From positions 1,302,001 to 1,366,000 of the forward strand of contig CAVVPG010000001.1 in assembly GCA_963750075.1 (NCBI GenBank): 64,000 bases of DNA, in the 5' to 3' direction. Of the stretch, positions 19,382-27,622 are shown one piece after another; positions within the stretch are counted from its first letter, which is position 1, and every line of letters begins with the position of its first letter. Origin of the DNA: Bog-473 sp963750075. Its GTDB lineage: Bacteria; Actinomycetota; Acidimicrobiia; Acidimicrobiales; RAAP-2. Position numbers and translations under genes: made by a program. The notes beneath the pieces are model-generated. The model was not told the DNA's origin, did no database searches, and saw only the letters and a program-made list of their open reading frames with translations.

Positions 19382-20267
19382 TCAGGCCAGCCGGAACAGC
19401 CCGGCGTCGATCACCGTCTCGCCCCGCTGCGTCTCGGTCCGGAACCGGTAGGCGCCGGCGGCGCGCTCGCCGATGTCCCACACCGAGATCGTGAGGGTGT
19501 CGCCCGGCATGGTCGGCTTGGAGAAGCGGGCCCGCATGGCACCGAAGCGCGCCGGGTCCGAGCCGCAGACCGTGTGGAGCAGCGCGCGCCCGGTGAAGCC
19601 GTAGGTGCACAGCCCGTGGAGGATCGGACGGTCGAACCCGGCGCGCTTGGCGAAGGTGGGGTCGGAGTGCAGGGGGTTGCGGTCCCCGCTCAAGCGGTAG
19701 AGCAGCGCCTGGTCGGGCCGCGTCCGCGTAGGAGACCACCTCGTCGGGCTCACGCGTGGGCAGCGGCTCTGCGGCCAGTGCGCTCTCCTCGTCGCCCTCG
19801 GGGTTCCGCGGCCCGCCGAAGCCGCCCTCGCCGCGGATGAAGAGGGCGGTCCGGTTGGTGAAGGCCAGCTCCCCCGTGCCGGCGTGGCGTGACTCGCTCT
19901 CGAGCACGACGAGGCCCGCCGTGCCCTTGTCGTACATGCCGGCCACCTTCGTGGTGATCGACACCGTCCCCTCGGCCGGTATCTCGCCGTGGAGCCGGAT
20001 CGACTGCTCGCCGTGCACGAGCATGGCCGGGTCGTACTCGCCGATCGACTGCCGGGCACCCCCGCCCTGGCCGACGATGGTGGTGAACGTCGGGAGGACC
20101 CGCTGGGTGATCCCGACCGAGTTCTCGGTGGTGAGGTCGAGCTCGAACCCCGTCGGGTCCAGCGCGCCCGCTCCCACGCCGAGGGCGTAGAGCAAGGCGT
20201 CCGTGTGCCGCCAGGAACGCTCGAAGGGCTCGGAGGTGCTGCCCACCGCAGCGGCGTTCAGTGCCAT
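19382..20267 (-). CDS. MaoC-family (3R)-hydroxyacyl-CoA hydratase, with an apparent frameshift
   Basis: Two hot-dog modules. The N-terminal half from ATG 20267 (MALNAAAVGSTSEPF, YALGVGAGALDP, VLPTFTTIVGQGGG) is one frame up to PDEVVSYA near 19730. The catalytic half (YRLSGDRNPLHSDPTFAKRA, RPILHGLCTYGFTGRALL, hydratase-2 motif with Asp and His) lies in another frame to the stop at 19382. One extra base in TACGCGGACGCGGCCC (19715-19735) explains the break, and removing it gives about 294 residues, normal for this family. Resembles the hydratases of sterol side-chain beta-oxidation. Convergent with the SDR. Confidence 0.87.
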
Positions 20268-20333
20268 CGCTCGTACCTCTCTTCTCGTGTCGGCCCGGTG
20301 TCCTGCCGGGCCGAATCATGACTTGTATTGATG

Positions 20334-20351
20334 TTACATAACTTTATGTCA
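20334..20351. promoter_or_regulatory. Inverted repeat between maoC and merR, candidate MerR operator
   Basis: TTACATA-ACTT-TATGTCA is an 18-bp dyad with one mismatch, in a short AT-rich island between the divergent maoC (20267) and merR-like (20362) starts. MerR-family proteins typically bind dyads within the promoter spacer, so autoregulation and control of the hydratase are likely (inference). The repeated word ACTTGT on both flanks may belong to promoter elements. Confidence 0.5.
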
Positions 20352-20361
20352 TACTTGTCAA

Positions 20362-20790
20362 GTGGAGACGAGGGAACTGGCCGCGTGGACCATCGACGAG
20401 CTGGCCGCCCTGAGCGGGACGACGACCCGGCGCATCCGCTCCTTCCAGACCCTGGGCCTGCTCCCCCACCCCGAGCTGCGGGGGCGCACCGGCCTCTACG
20501 GGCCCGGACACCGCGCCCGCCTCGGCGCCATCCTCGGGCTGCAGGAGCGGGGCTTCTCGCTCGAGTCGCTGGGCGTCCTGTTCGGCGCGCTGCAGGCGGG
20601 CCAGACGTTGGCCGCGGTCCTCGGTGTCCACGAACCGACCGCCCCCGACGGCGAGGGCGACGCGGCGGCGGACACGGCCGAGCTCTACGGCTTCGCCGAC
20701 CTGCAGCCCGCTGCGGCCGCGGCGCGCCGAGGCCCGCCGCTGCTCTCGGTCGTCCCCACCACGGTCTGGGACGAGAGTCAGGCGTCCTGA
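20362..20790 (+). CDS. MerR-family transcriptional regulator
   Basis: 142 residues. The N-terminal winged helix-turn-helix is WTIDELAALSGTTTRRIRSF, followed by GLLPHPELRGRTGLYGPGHR and the recognition part LGAILGLQERGFSLESLG. The C-terminal effector region is short, Ala-rich and without cysteines, so metal sensing is unlikely. The GTG start at 20362 has no clear ribosome site and lies 11 bases from the dyad, so it may be leaderless. Divergent to the MaoC gene, its probable target. Confidence 0.85.
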   Translation: METRELAAWTIDELAALSGTTTRRIRSFQTLGLLPHPELRGRTGLYGPGHRARLGAILGLQERGFSLESLGVLFGALQAGQTLAAVLGVHEPTAPDGEGDAAADTAELYGFADLQPAAAAARRGPPLLSVVPTTVWDESQAS

Positions 20791-20849
20791 GCGGGCGGCG
20801 CCGCCCGACCGTGCCGGCGCCGCGGGGCCGCTCGATATGGTCGCGGTCC

Positions 20850-21647
20850 GTGCCCGACACGACCGTCCCGCTGTTGCGCTGGGAGGAGGCAGGGACCTTC
20901 GGCGCGGCGGTGGCGGTCACGACCCGGGTGGGCGGGGTCTCGCGGGCCCCCTACGACACGCTCAACCTCGGGCTCCACGTCGGCGACCGTCCCGGCGACG
21001 TCGCGATCAACCGGTCCAGGGCCGCCGGAGCCTTCGGCGTCGCGCTCGACACGATGGTGTTCGCGCGACAGGTGCACGGTCGCACCGCCACCGTCGTCGG
21101 CGACCCCGAGCGCGGCCGCGGGACCGGGTCCGAGGACGACGCCATTCCCGCCACCGACGTTCTCGTGACGACCACGCCCGGGGTCACACTGGTGATCCTC
21201 GTCGCCGACTGCCTCCCGGTCGCGCTCGTGGACCCGGTCGCCGGCATCCTCGCGGCCGTCCACGCCGGGTGGCGCGGGACCGCCGCCGGGGTCGTGCCGG
21301 CGGCCATGGCTGCCATGACCCGCCTCGGTGCACGGGCGGAGCGCGTGCACGCCTTCCTCGGGCCCGCCGTCGCACCCGATCGCTATCAGGTGGGAGACGA
21401 GGTCGTGCGCGGCCTGTCCGACGCGGTGCACCCCGACGAGCTGGACCCCGCCGTCAGCCAGGCCGACGGCCCGGGGCACTGGCTGGTCGACCTGGTGCCG
21501 GCCAACCGCCAACAGCTGGTCCGGAGCGGTCTCCGGCCCGGGCACATCGCCGGCTGCAACGTCTCCACCACCGACGACTCGCTGTTCAGCGACCGCGCCG
21601 CGCGGCCCTGCGGCCGGTTCGGGTTGCTGGCCCGACTGCTCGGCTGA
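20850..21647 (+). CDS. pgeF: PgeF/YfiH-family multicopper-like purine nucleoside phosphorylase
   Basis: 265 residues. Conserved segments are VAVTTRVGGVS, NLGLHVGD, FARQVHG, ATDVLVTTTPGVTLVILVADCLPV (Cys ligand), ILAAVHAGWRGTAAGV (His ligand), HAFLGPAVAPDRYQVGDEV and the late DDSLFSDRA. The family was called laccase or polyphenol oxidase. It is now linked to purine nucleoside phosphorolysis and to removal of wrongly inserted L-Ser from peptidoglycan precursors. The latter fits the nearby murein genes. GTG 20850 gives the normal N-terminus; longer readings are not supported. Confidence 0.9.
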   Translation: MPDTTVPLLRWEEAGTFGAAVAVTTRVGGVSRAPYDTLNLGLHVGDRPGDVAINRSRAAGAFGVALDTMVFARQVHGRTATVVGDPERGRGTGSEDDAIPATDVLVTTTPGVTLVILVADCLPVALVDPVAGILAAVHAGWRGTAAGVVPAAMAAMTRLGARAERVHAFLGPAVAPDRYQVGDEVVRGLSDAVHPDELDPAVSQADGPGHWLVDLVPANRQQLVRSGLRPGHIAGCNVSTTDDSLFSDRAARPCGRFGLLARLLG

Positions 21648-21665
21648 GCCGCCGGAACGCCGCCC

Positions 21666-22028
21666 TCAGGCTCCTTGCTGCATGGCGCGCAGGCGATCGG
21701 CCAGGCTCGACATCACCTGGAGTGCGAAGGTCGGCGTCTCGTGCACGAGGAACAGGAACCGGCGCCTGTCGATCACCGCCAGCGTGGAGTCCTCGACCGC
21801 GGTTGCCGTCGCGCTGCGCGGCGCCGACTCGAGCAGCGCCATCTCACCGAACGTCTCGTCGGGACCCACCATCACGGTCTTGCCGGTCGGCAGCCGCAGC
21901 TCGACCTTCCCCTCCACGACGCCGAACATCTCGTCCCCTCCGGCCCCCACGTCGAAGATGACCGTCCCGGCCGGGACCTGCCTGGTGTCGGTGGCCGCCT
22001 TGAACACTCCGACAACTTTGTTGGTCAT
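21666..22028 (-). CDS. Single-domain cyclic-nucleotide-binding protein
   Basis: 120 residues forming one cNMP-binding beta-roll: GTVIFDVGAGGDEMFGVVEG, then the phosphate cassette FGEMALLESAPRSATATAVED (FGExALL...PRSA) with intact Glu and Arg, and a C-terminal helix. There is no DNA-binding domain, so it is a sensor or partner rather than a Crp regulator. ATG 22028 follows AAAGGGGACGA. Convergent with pgeF. A soluble cyclase-type protein is encoded at 29.5-33.4 kb, a possible source of its ligand (inference). Confidence 0.85.
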   Translation of the reverse strand: MTNKVVGVFKAATDTRQVPAGTVIFDVGAGGDEMFGVVEGKVELRLPTGKTVMVGPDETFGEMALLESAPRSATATAVEDSTLAVIDRRRFLFLVHETPTFALQVMSSLADRLRAMQQGA

Positions 22029-22213
22029 CGATCGTCCCCTTTGTCCCCTTCGGCCGCGCCCGGCTCGAGTCCACTGCAAGCCGGATCCTAACCCGAGTCC
22101 CCGCCGGCGGCCCGGGGCACGAGGTGCCGGTCCCCGCGCTCGGGGCCGCCGTGGTGGCGGGCGCCCCGTAGCATGGGAGTGCCCGCGTCCGCCGGGCGAC
22201 GCTCCCACCTTCG

Positions 22214-23560
22214 ATGCCTCCCGCCGACCACTTCCGCTACGACGAGGTCGTCGTCGATCCCGGCCGCTCGACCGTCAGCTGCCGCTACACGACCGGCGGC
22301 CACACGTTCACGGAACGCTTCACGTTCGGGACGGGCGGCGACTGGGACGCCCCGGCCGTCCGAGCCGCGGTGCGCGTCCTGTTCCTCCTGGCGGGCGTGT
22401 CGTACTACAAGACGACCGCCGCCCCGGTGATCGACCTGGGCGAGCACCCCACCACGCAGGCCGAGCGGGCGTTTCTCGGCGACTTCTACGTGCACGGCCT
22501 CGGTGAGTTCGCCTACCGAAACGGCATCGACCTGCGCGCCACGGCCGTGACGGGTCCGGATGCCACGCCGGCTCCGCCCGTCCCCTACGAGCCCCACCCG
22601 GGCCGGCCGCTGATCCCCTTCGGGGGGGGCATCGACTCCATCGTGACCGTCGAGGCGCTGCACAGTGACAACCCCGACGCCGCACTCTGCGTCGTCAATC
22701 CGCCCGGCGACCGTTTTGCGGCCATTGAGGGTGCGGCCGGCGTGACCGGGCTGCCGGTCGTGCGCATCGCCCGCGAGATCGACCCCCTCGTGCGCCGATC
22801 CGACGAAATGGGGTTCCTCAACGGGCACGTCCCGGTCACCGCGGTGATCACCGCCGCCGCCACCGTGGCCGCGGTCCTCGACGGACGCGACGCCGTCGTC
22901 CTTTCCAACGAGTGGTCGGCCTCGGTGCCGACCCTGGTGGCCGACGGGCACCCGGTGAACCACCAGTGGTCCAAGAGTGAGGACTTCGAACGGGGCTACG
23001 GCGATCTCGTGCGCGCCTCGCTCGGCCCCGGGCTCTCCGTGTTCTCCTACCTGCGGCCGCGCACCGAGCTGTGGGTCGCGCGGCGCTTCGCAGGCCTCGC
23101 CCGCTACCACCACGCCTTTCGCAGCTGCAACCGCGCCTTCCAGCAGGACCCGTCCCGGCGCCTCGACCACTGGTGCGGTCGTTGCGACAAGTGCTGCTTC
23201 ATCGACCTCGTCCTCGCGCCGTACATGGACCGGGCCGACCTCGACGCCGTGTTCGGCGGCGCCGAGCCGCTCCAGAACCCCGCCAACGAGGCAATGTTCC
23301 GCGCGCTGGTCGGGCTGGGAGCCGACCCCAGGCCCTTCGAGTGCGTGGGCGACCGCGACGAATGCGGAGCCGCCGCCCTGCTTGCCGCGAGCCGCCAGGA
23401 CCGGGCGGACACCGTGGTCCTGCGCCGGCTGGCCGGCGAACTGGCCGGTACCGGGCCGCGTGGCCCCGAGGTTGACGCCGCGGGCCTGCTCGAGCCCCGC
23501 GGCACCCACCACATCCCGGACCGTTATGCGCCCGCCGATCTCCTGGCCCGCGCTCGCTGA
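22214..23560 (+). CDS. murL: UDP-MurNAc-L-Ala-L-Glu epimerase
   Basis: 448 residues. MurL converts the terminal L-Glu of UDP-MurNAc-L-Ala-L-Glu to D-Glu, replacing glutamate racemase plus ordinary MurD. The sequence shows a PP-loop-like FGGGIDSIVTVEAL near residue 135, LSNEWSASVPT, VNHQWSKSEDFE, FRSCNRAF and a cysteine cluster HWCGRCDKCCFIDL near 320. All are expected of the family described in Xanthomonas and present in some actinobacteria. Its stop lies inside the start of the MurD2 gene (35-base overlap), a strong functional link. First gene of a two-gene unit. Confidence 0.88.
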   Translation: MPPADHFRYDEVVVDPGRSTVSCRYTTGGHTFTERFTFGTGGDWDAPAVRAAVRVLFLLAGVSYYKTTAAPVIDLGEHPTTQAERAFLGDFYVHGLGEFAYRNGIDLRATAVTGPDATPAPPVPYEPHPGRPLIPFGGGIDSIVTVEALHSDNPDAALCVVNPPGDRFAAIEGAAGVTGLPVVRIAREIDPLVRRSDEMGFLNGHVPVTAVITAAATVAAVLDGRDAVVLSNEWSASVPTLVADGHPVNHQWSKSEDFERGYGDLVRASLGPGLSVFSYLRPRTELWVARRFAGLARYHHAFRSCNRAFQQDPSRRLDHWCGRCDKCCFIDLVLAPYMDRADLDAVFGGAEPLQNPANEAMFRALVGLGADPRPFECVGDRDECGAAALLAASRQDRADTVVLRRLAGELAGTGPRGPEVDAAGLLEPRGTHHIPDRYAPADLLARAR

Positions 23561-24854
23561 CGCGTCCGTCGGCGTCTGGGGGCTCGGCGTCGAGGGCCAG
23601 GCCAGCCTCCGGCGCCTCACGGCCATGGGATGCGCGCCCGTGCTCGTGGACGACGAGCCCACCGCGTCCTCCCTCGACGGCCACGAAGTACTGACCACCC
23701 GGTCGGGTGGTCTCGACGCGCTGCTCCGCTGTGACGTCGTCGTCAAGAGCCCCGGGATCAGCCGCTACCGCGCCGAGGTCGCACGACTCGAGGCGGGCGG
23801 GGTGGCCGTCCACGGAGGCCTCGGCCTCTTCATGGCGGACGTCGACCCGACCCGGGTCGCGTGCATCACCGGGACCAAGGGCAAGAGCACGACCACCGCG
23901 CTGGCGGTGCACCTGCTCAACGGACTCGGCCACCGCGCCCGGGCCGGAGGGAACATCGGGCACCCGCCGTGGGATCCCTCGGCCGGGCCCGAGCCGGACT
24001 ACTGGGTGATCGAGACGTCGAGCTTCCAGGTGCCCGACCTCGTCACTGCGCCCCGGGTGGTCGCAGTGACGTCGTTGTCGCCCGATCACCTCGACTGGCA
24101 CGGGACGGTCGAGCGCTACTACGCCGACAAGCTCTCGCTGTGCACCAAGCCGGGGGTCACGCTGGCCCTGGCCGACGGCTCGGACGAGCAGCTGCGCGCA
24201 CAGGCCGCGCTGCTCGGCCCGCACCTGCGCTGGGTCACCCCGTCCGAGGTCGAGGCCGACGCCTGCTGGTCCGGCTCGTTCGGCTTGCCCGGACCGCACA
24301 ACGCGCGGAATGCGTCCATCGCGCGCGCCGTGCTGGTCGGCCTCGGGATCGCCGGCGCGGGCGACGCCGACCGCATGGCGCAGGCGGCGTCGGGCTTCGA
24401 GGGTCTGCCCAGCCGGTGCCATTCCCTGGGCCACGTGGGATCGGTCGAGTTCGTCGACGACAGCCTGTCGACGAACGTCCTCCCGGCGGAGGCGGCGCTG
24501 CGCGCCTTCGGGGATCGCCCGGTCGCCCTACTGGTCGGCGGACACGATCGCGGCGTCGACTACGCGCCGCTCGGCCGCACCATCGCGGAGCGGACGGCCC
24601 CCACGCTCGTGGTCACCATGCCGGACAACGGACCCCGCATCGGGGCAGCCGTGCGCGCCGCCGGCAGCGGCGCGGTGGAAGTGATGGACGCCGCCAGCCT
24701 CGAGGCCGCGGTCGACACGGCCTTCGACTGGGCGACTCCGGGCACGGTCGTCCTGCTGTCGCCCGCAGCGCCCAGCTTCGGTCGGTTCGCCGACTACCGG
24801 GAGCGGTCGGCGGCCTTCGCCGCCGCGGCCGCCCGCTGCGGCCCGCTCAGCTGA
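23526..24854 (+). CDS. murD2: UDP-MurNAc-L-alanine:L-glutamate ligase (MurD2)
   Basis: 442 residues with Mur ligase layout. The N-terminal Rossmann-like domain is GVWGLGVEGQASLRRL. The ATP site is ITGTKGKSTTTALAVHLL (near residue 116) and SPDHLDWHG carries the metal/His region. The central NARNASIARA and C-terminal EFVDDSLSTNVLPAE and ALLVGGHDRGVDY complete the family pattern. In the known MurD2-MurL pathway this enzyme adds L-Glu, not D-Glu, to UDP-MurNAc-L-Ala. Overlap with murL supports that specificity; sequence alone does not prove it. Start ATG 23526 is the only one keeping the first strand. Confidence 0.88.
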   Translation: MRPPISWPALADASVGVWGLGVEGQASLRRLTAMGCAPVLVDDEPTASSLDGHEVLTTRSGGLDALLRCDVVVKSPGISRYRAEVARLEAGGVAVHGGLGLFMADVDPTRVACITGTKGKSTTTALAVHLLNGLGHRARAGGNIGHPPWDPSAGPEPDYWVIETSSFQVPDLVTAPRVVAVTSLSPDHLDWHGTVERYYADKLSLCTKPGVTLALADGSDEQLRAQAALLGPHLRWVTPSEVEADACWSGSFGLPGPHNARNASIARAVLVGLGIAGAGDADRMAQAASGFEGLPSRCHSLGHVGSVEFVDDSLSTNVLPAEAALRAFGDRPVALLVGGHDRGVDYAPLGRTIAERTAPTLVVTMPDNGPRIGAAVRAAGSGAVEVMDAASLEAAVDTAFDWATPGTVVLLSPAAPSFGRFADYRERSAAFAAAAARCGPLS

Positions 24855-24860
24855 ACGGCG

Positions 24861-25520
24861 TCAGCAGCGGGTCCCGGCCGGCGCCAGCTCCTCGCGCTCG
24901 CTGAGGAACAGCCACCAGGAGTCCGCCGAGACGAGCGCTGCCACCTGCACCACGTCGGGGTCGGCCCCCATTTCGGCCAGGGCCTCCATCGACCATCCGG
25001 CGTGGTCGACCTCCTGGGTACGGTGCACGTCCCAGAACCGGGTGCTGTCCTCGTCGAGCCCGTAGTGACGGCGCAGGCCATCGGACTTGGAACCCGCGAT
25101 GTCCGACGCCTGGACCTCGTAGGCGGCGACCATGGCCAACGCGGCCGCGGGATCGTTGGCCGCCGATGTGCGCACGAGCGCCAAGAGCGCCGCTGTCGAC
25201 GGCGTCGCGCGCGCCTCGGGCGACGCGCCGACCGCCTCGGCGAACGACTCGAAGAGCTCCGCGTGCGGTTCCGGCGATCCGAGCTCGTCGGCGAGGTTCG
25301 CCTCCACGAGCTCCCGGGCCCGGCCTTCAGGCAAGGCGGCGGCGATCGCCGCCAACGTGACCGGGAGCTCGCGCTCGATATGCCGATACTGCTCCGCGTA
25401 GGCGGCCAGCTCACCCTCGGAGAGGGTGCCGGACTCCCATCGGCGGTAGAAAGGGTGCGTGAGCAAGTGACGCCCGACAATCGCCTCCGTCAGCACCTCG
25501 TGGATCCGTTGAGTGTGCAT
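24861..25520 (-). CDS. CADD-like haem-oxygenase-fold diiron protein, candidate 4-aminobenzoate synthase
   Basis: 219 residues, all-helical. The N-terminal HPFYRRWESGTLSEGELAAY and AEQYRHIERELPV fit the TenA/PqqC/CADD fold. Residues in metal-ligand order are E79, H86, E135, H166, E170 and H173. They match the spacing of the six ligands recalled for Chlamydia CADD (E81, H88, E142, H174, D178, H181). Y25, Y134 and K145 align with CADD Y27, Y141 and K152, which act in self-sacrificing 4-aminobenzoate formation. ATG 25520. The folate operon 11 kb away would use the product. The alternative is another diiron oxygenase of this fold. Convergent with murD2, 6 bases apart. Confidence 0.75.
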   Translation of the reverse strand: MHTQRIHEVLTEAIVGRHLLTHPFYRRWESGTLSEGELAAYAEQYRHIERELPVTLAAIAAALPEGRARELVEANLADELGSPEPHAELFESFAEAVGASPEARATPSTAALLALVRTSAANDPAAALAMVAAYEVQASDIAGSKSDGLRRHYGLDEDSTRFWDVHRTQEVDHAGWSMEALAEMGADPDVVQVAALVSADSWWLFLSEREELAPAGTRC

Positions 25521-25593
25521 GCGGCACCTTATCTTGTGCCACGACACCGCCACCGGGGCGGGCGGGGGGCCGACGGCGGGGCACAATCGGGGT

Positions 25594-26476
25594 GTGCTCA
25601 GCCTGGTCTGCTTCCTGGTGGGCGGGCTTCTCGGCTGGGGTGCGGCACAGGGCGGGCAGCGGGTCCAGCGGGTGTGGCCCGTCGCCCTGCGGGCCCAGAT
25701 CCTGGTCACCTCGGCCTCCCTCTCCCTGGCCGCCGCCTGGCGGTTGACGTCGGCCGGCCAGCTGGTGGGACCCCTCGCCCTCTCCGCCGGGCTGTGGCTG
25801 ATGCTGGGGGCCGCCCTGGCGACCCGGGGCCGGCGCAGCGCCGGCCTGGGGTCGCTCGAGGCATGGGCCGTGAGCCCGAACAGCGGTTTCTGGGTCGTCC
25901 CGGCCGCGGCGGTCTTCGCGGGGTCGACGGGGACCATGATCGCCGTCCTGGCCAACGTCATCACGACGGCCTGGGGAGCCGTCGCGGTCCACCTGATGCG
26001 GCGCGACGCGCCGATCGGGCAGCGCCGGGCTACCTCGTGGGTCGACCAGTCCCCCGTCCTGGCCTCGGTCGTGGGGCTCTTGCTGCACCTCGTCGGCCCC
26101 GCGCCCGGGTGGACGGCCGACGTACTGCTCCTCGCGGGGCCTCTGCTCGCCTTCTCCGGGGCGGCGCTCTTCGCCGGCTCGGTCGTCCATCCGCACAACC
26201 TCTCGGTGCCCCGCACCGAGCACGCCCTCCGACGGTGGAGCTGGCTCACGATCGTCCGGGTCGCCTACTACCTCCTCGTCGCGCTGGTGGCTGGCCTGGC
26301 GTCCTCGACCCCGTTGGCGGTGGTGGCGGTGCTGAGCGGCCTCGAGCGCGCCGTCCTTCCAGCCGATCCAGCTCGCCGTGCTCTACGGCTACCGCTCGGA
26401 GGTCGTGGTCGCGGCCGTGCGCTGGGGATGGCTGCTGGCGCCCTTCGGGCTGGCGCTCGCCGAGCTCCTGCGCTGA
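25594..26476 (+). CDS. Integral membrane permease, AEC-like, with an apparent frameshift
   Basis: About 293 residues with eight to ten hydrophobic segments. It begins VLSLVCFLVGGLLGWGAA and contains SPNSGFWVVPAAAVFAGS, which resembles the N-x-G-x-x-x-x-P motif of auxin-efflux-carrier (AEC) transporters. Near 26336-26340 the frame breaks at GCTGAGCGGCCTCGAG. Removing one G continues as SAPSFQPIQLAVLYGYRSEV and ends in a last membrane segment at the stop 26476. GTG 25594 follows CACAAT by a few bases and may be leaderless. It is divergent from the CADD-like gene (starts 74 bases apart). Substrate unknown. Confidence 0.68.
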
Positions 26477-26581
26477 CCGTTGTCGACATCGCGCCCGGCC
26501 TGCGGAGCGGTCGACCGGCGGTCCTCAGCCTGGAACCACGCCCAGCGGCCTCTCCGGCGACGCTCCGGGTCCTGGCCCGGC

Positions 26582-27502
26582 TCAGCCCGGGACGGTCACC
26601 TGTTCGCGCCCGCCGCCGATGTCCTCCACCCGGACGATCTTGCTGGCACGGACGGGGTACGGATCGGGGTACTCGACCACGCGGACGCGGCCCGTGGGGC
26701 TGAATCGCCCCTGGGTGATGACGTCGCGGGGCACATAGGGGTCGCGGCCCATGCTCCGGAACAGGCGCGCTGTCGGCTCCCAGATCGTGACCCGTTCGTG
26801 CCAGCGCAGGCGGTCCAACTTGCGGAGCAAGACCATGAACGTGACCATGCTCCCGGCCAGGACACCGACGACGAGCGCGCCGAGCGCGGTGCCCCCCGGC
26901 AGCACCGCGATGAGCGAGAGCAGGAGCAGGAGCAGGAGGACGAGTCCGCTCCACTCAATGGCCGAGAGGGCCTGCCCGGTCGCTGCCTCTATCAGCGCTC
27001 GGTCCCCGGTGGTGCTGATGCACAACACGACGAGCTCCTTGTAGACCGCCTCTTGCTGGGGGCTCTCGGGCTTCAGCGCGTACACGGCATCGGTGAGGCG
27101 CTGGAACGACCGTGAGGCGCGGTGGTAGTCCACCAGCCGGTAGTCGATCTGGTCGGTCAGATGTGCGTCGACGAGGTCTCGGATCGCGTCGGCCTGCTCT
27201 GCGCCGAAGACCGCCATCATCTGATGGATGGAGAAGAGGGACGAGTTGTCCTTGGCCACCAGGTCCTGAACGAGCGCAAGGCGCTCCCTCGTCCGCACGA
27301 TGGTGAAGGCCAGGAGCACGCCGAAGAGGAACGCGGCCGTGCTCGCCATTGCCACGTCAACCCGCACGTCGCCCCTGTTGGGCCCGATGGCGAGCGAGAC
27401 GCACGCCACGACGGTGCCGGCGATCACCGCGGGCCAGACGACGGCCTCACCGTCGACGACGCCCGTGGCCAGGGCGCGCACCCGTTCTCCCGCGCTCGTC
27501 AC
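26582..27502 (-). CDS. Membrane protein with two hydrophobic hairpins (possible DUF4239/bestrophin-like)
   Basis: 306 residues. Two hydrophobic segments near residues 22-40 and 50-67 are followed by a soluble helical region (TDQIDYRLVDYHRASRSF, ALKPESPQQEAVYKEL). A strong Leu-rich pair lies at about 185-230 (VLLLLLLLSLIAVLPGG, GVLAGSMVTFMVLL), then a basic C-terminal tail of 75 residues. The arrangement resembles DUF4239 (bestrophin-like) proteins, but no diagnostic motif is clear, so the family is tentative. No operon partner is evident. Confidence 0.65.
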   Translation of the reverse strand: MTSAGERVRALATGVVDGEAVVWPAVIAGTVVACVSLAIGPNRGDVRVDVAMASTAAFLFGVLLAFTIVRTRERLALVQDLVAKDNSSLFSIHQMMAVFGAEQADAIRDLVDAHLTDQIDYRLVDYHRASRSFQRLTDAVYALKPESPQQEAVYKELVVLCISTTGDRALIEAATGQALSAIEWSGLVLLLLLLLSLIAVLPGGTALGALVVGVLAGSMVTFMVLLRKLDRLRWHERVTIWEPTARLFRSMGRDPYVPRDVITQGRFSPTGRVRVVEYPDPYPVRASKIVRVEDIGGGREQVTVPG

Positions 27503-27622
27503 GGAGGGCGACGTTACAGCAGCGGCGGCACTACGCCCTGCTCGACGTCCGGTACGGCCGGTCGGTCAGCGAGGTTGCCCCCGGCCTCTACTGCCGGTTT
27601 CCGTGTCGGGTTCGCCTCTCTC

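Noticed and set aside
24861..26249. 462-codon version of the CADD-like gene
   Set aside because: The extension is a shadow of the opposite-strand permease gene; ATG 25520 gives the family length.
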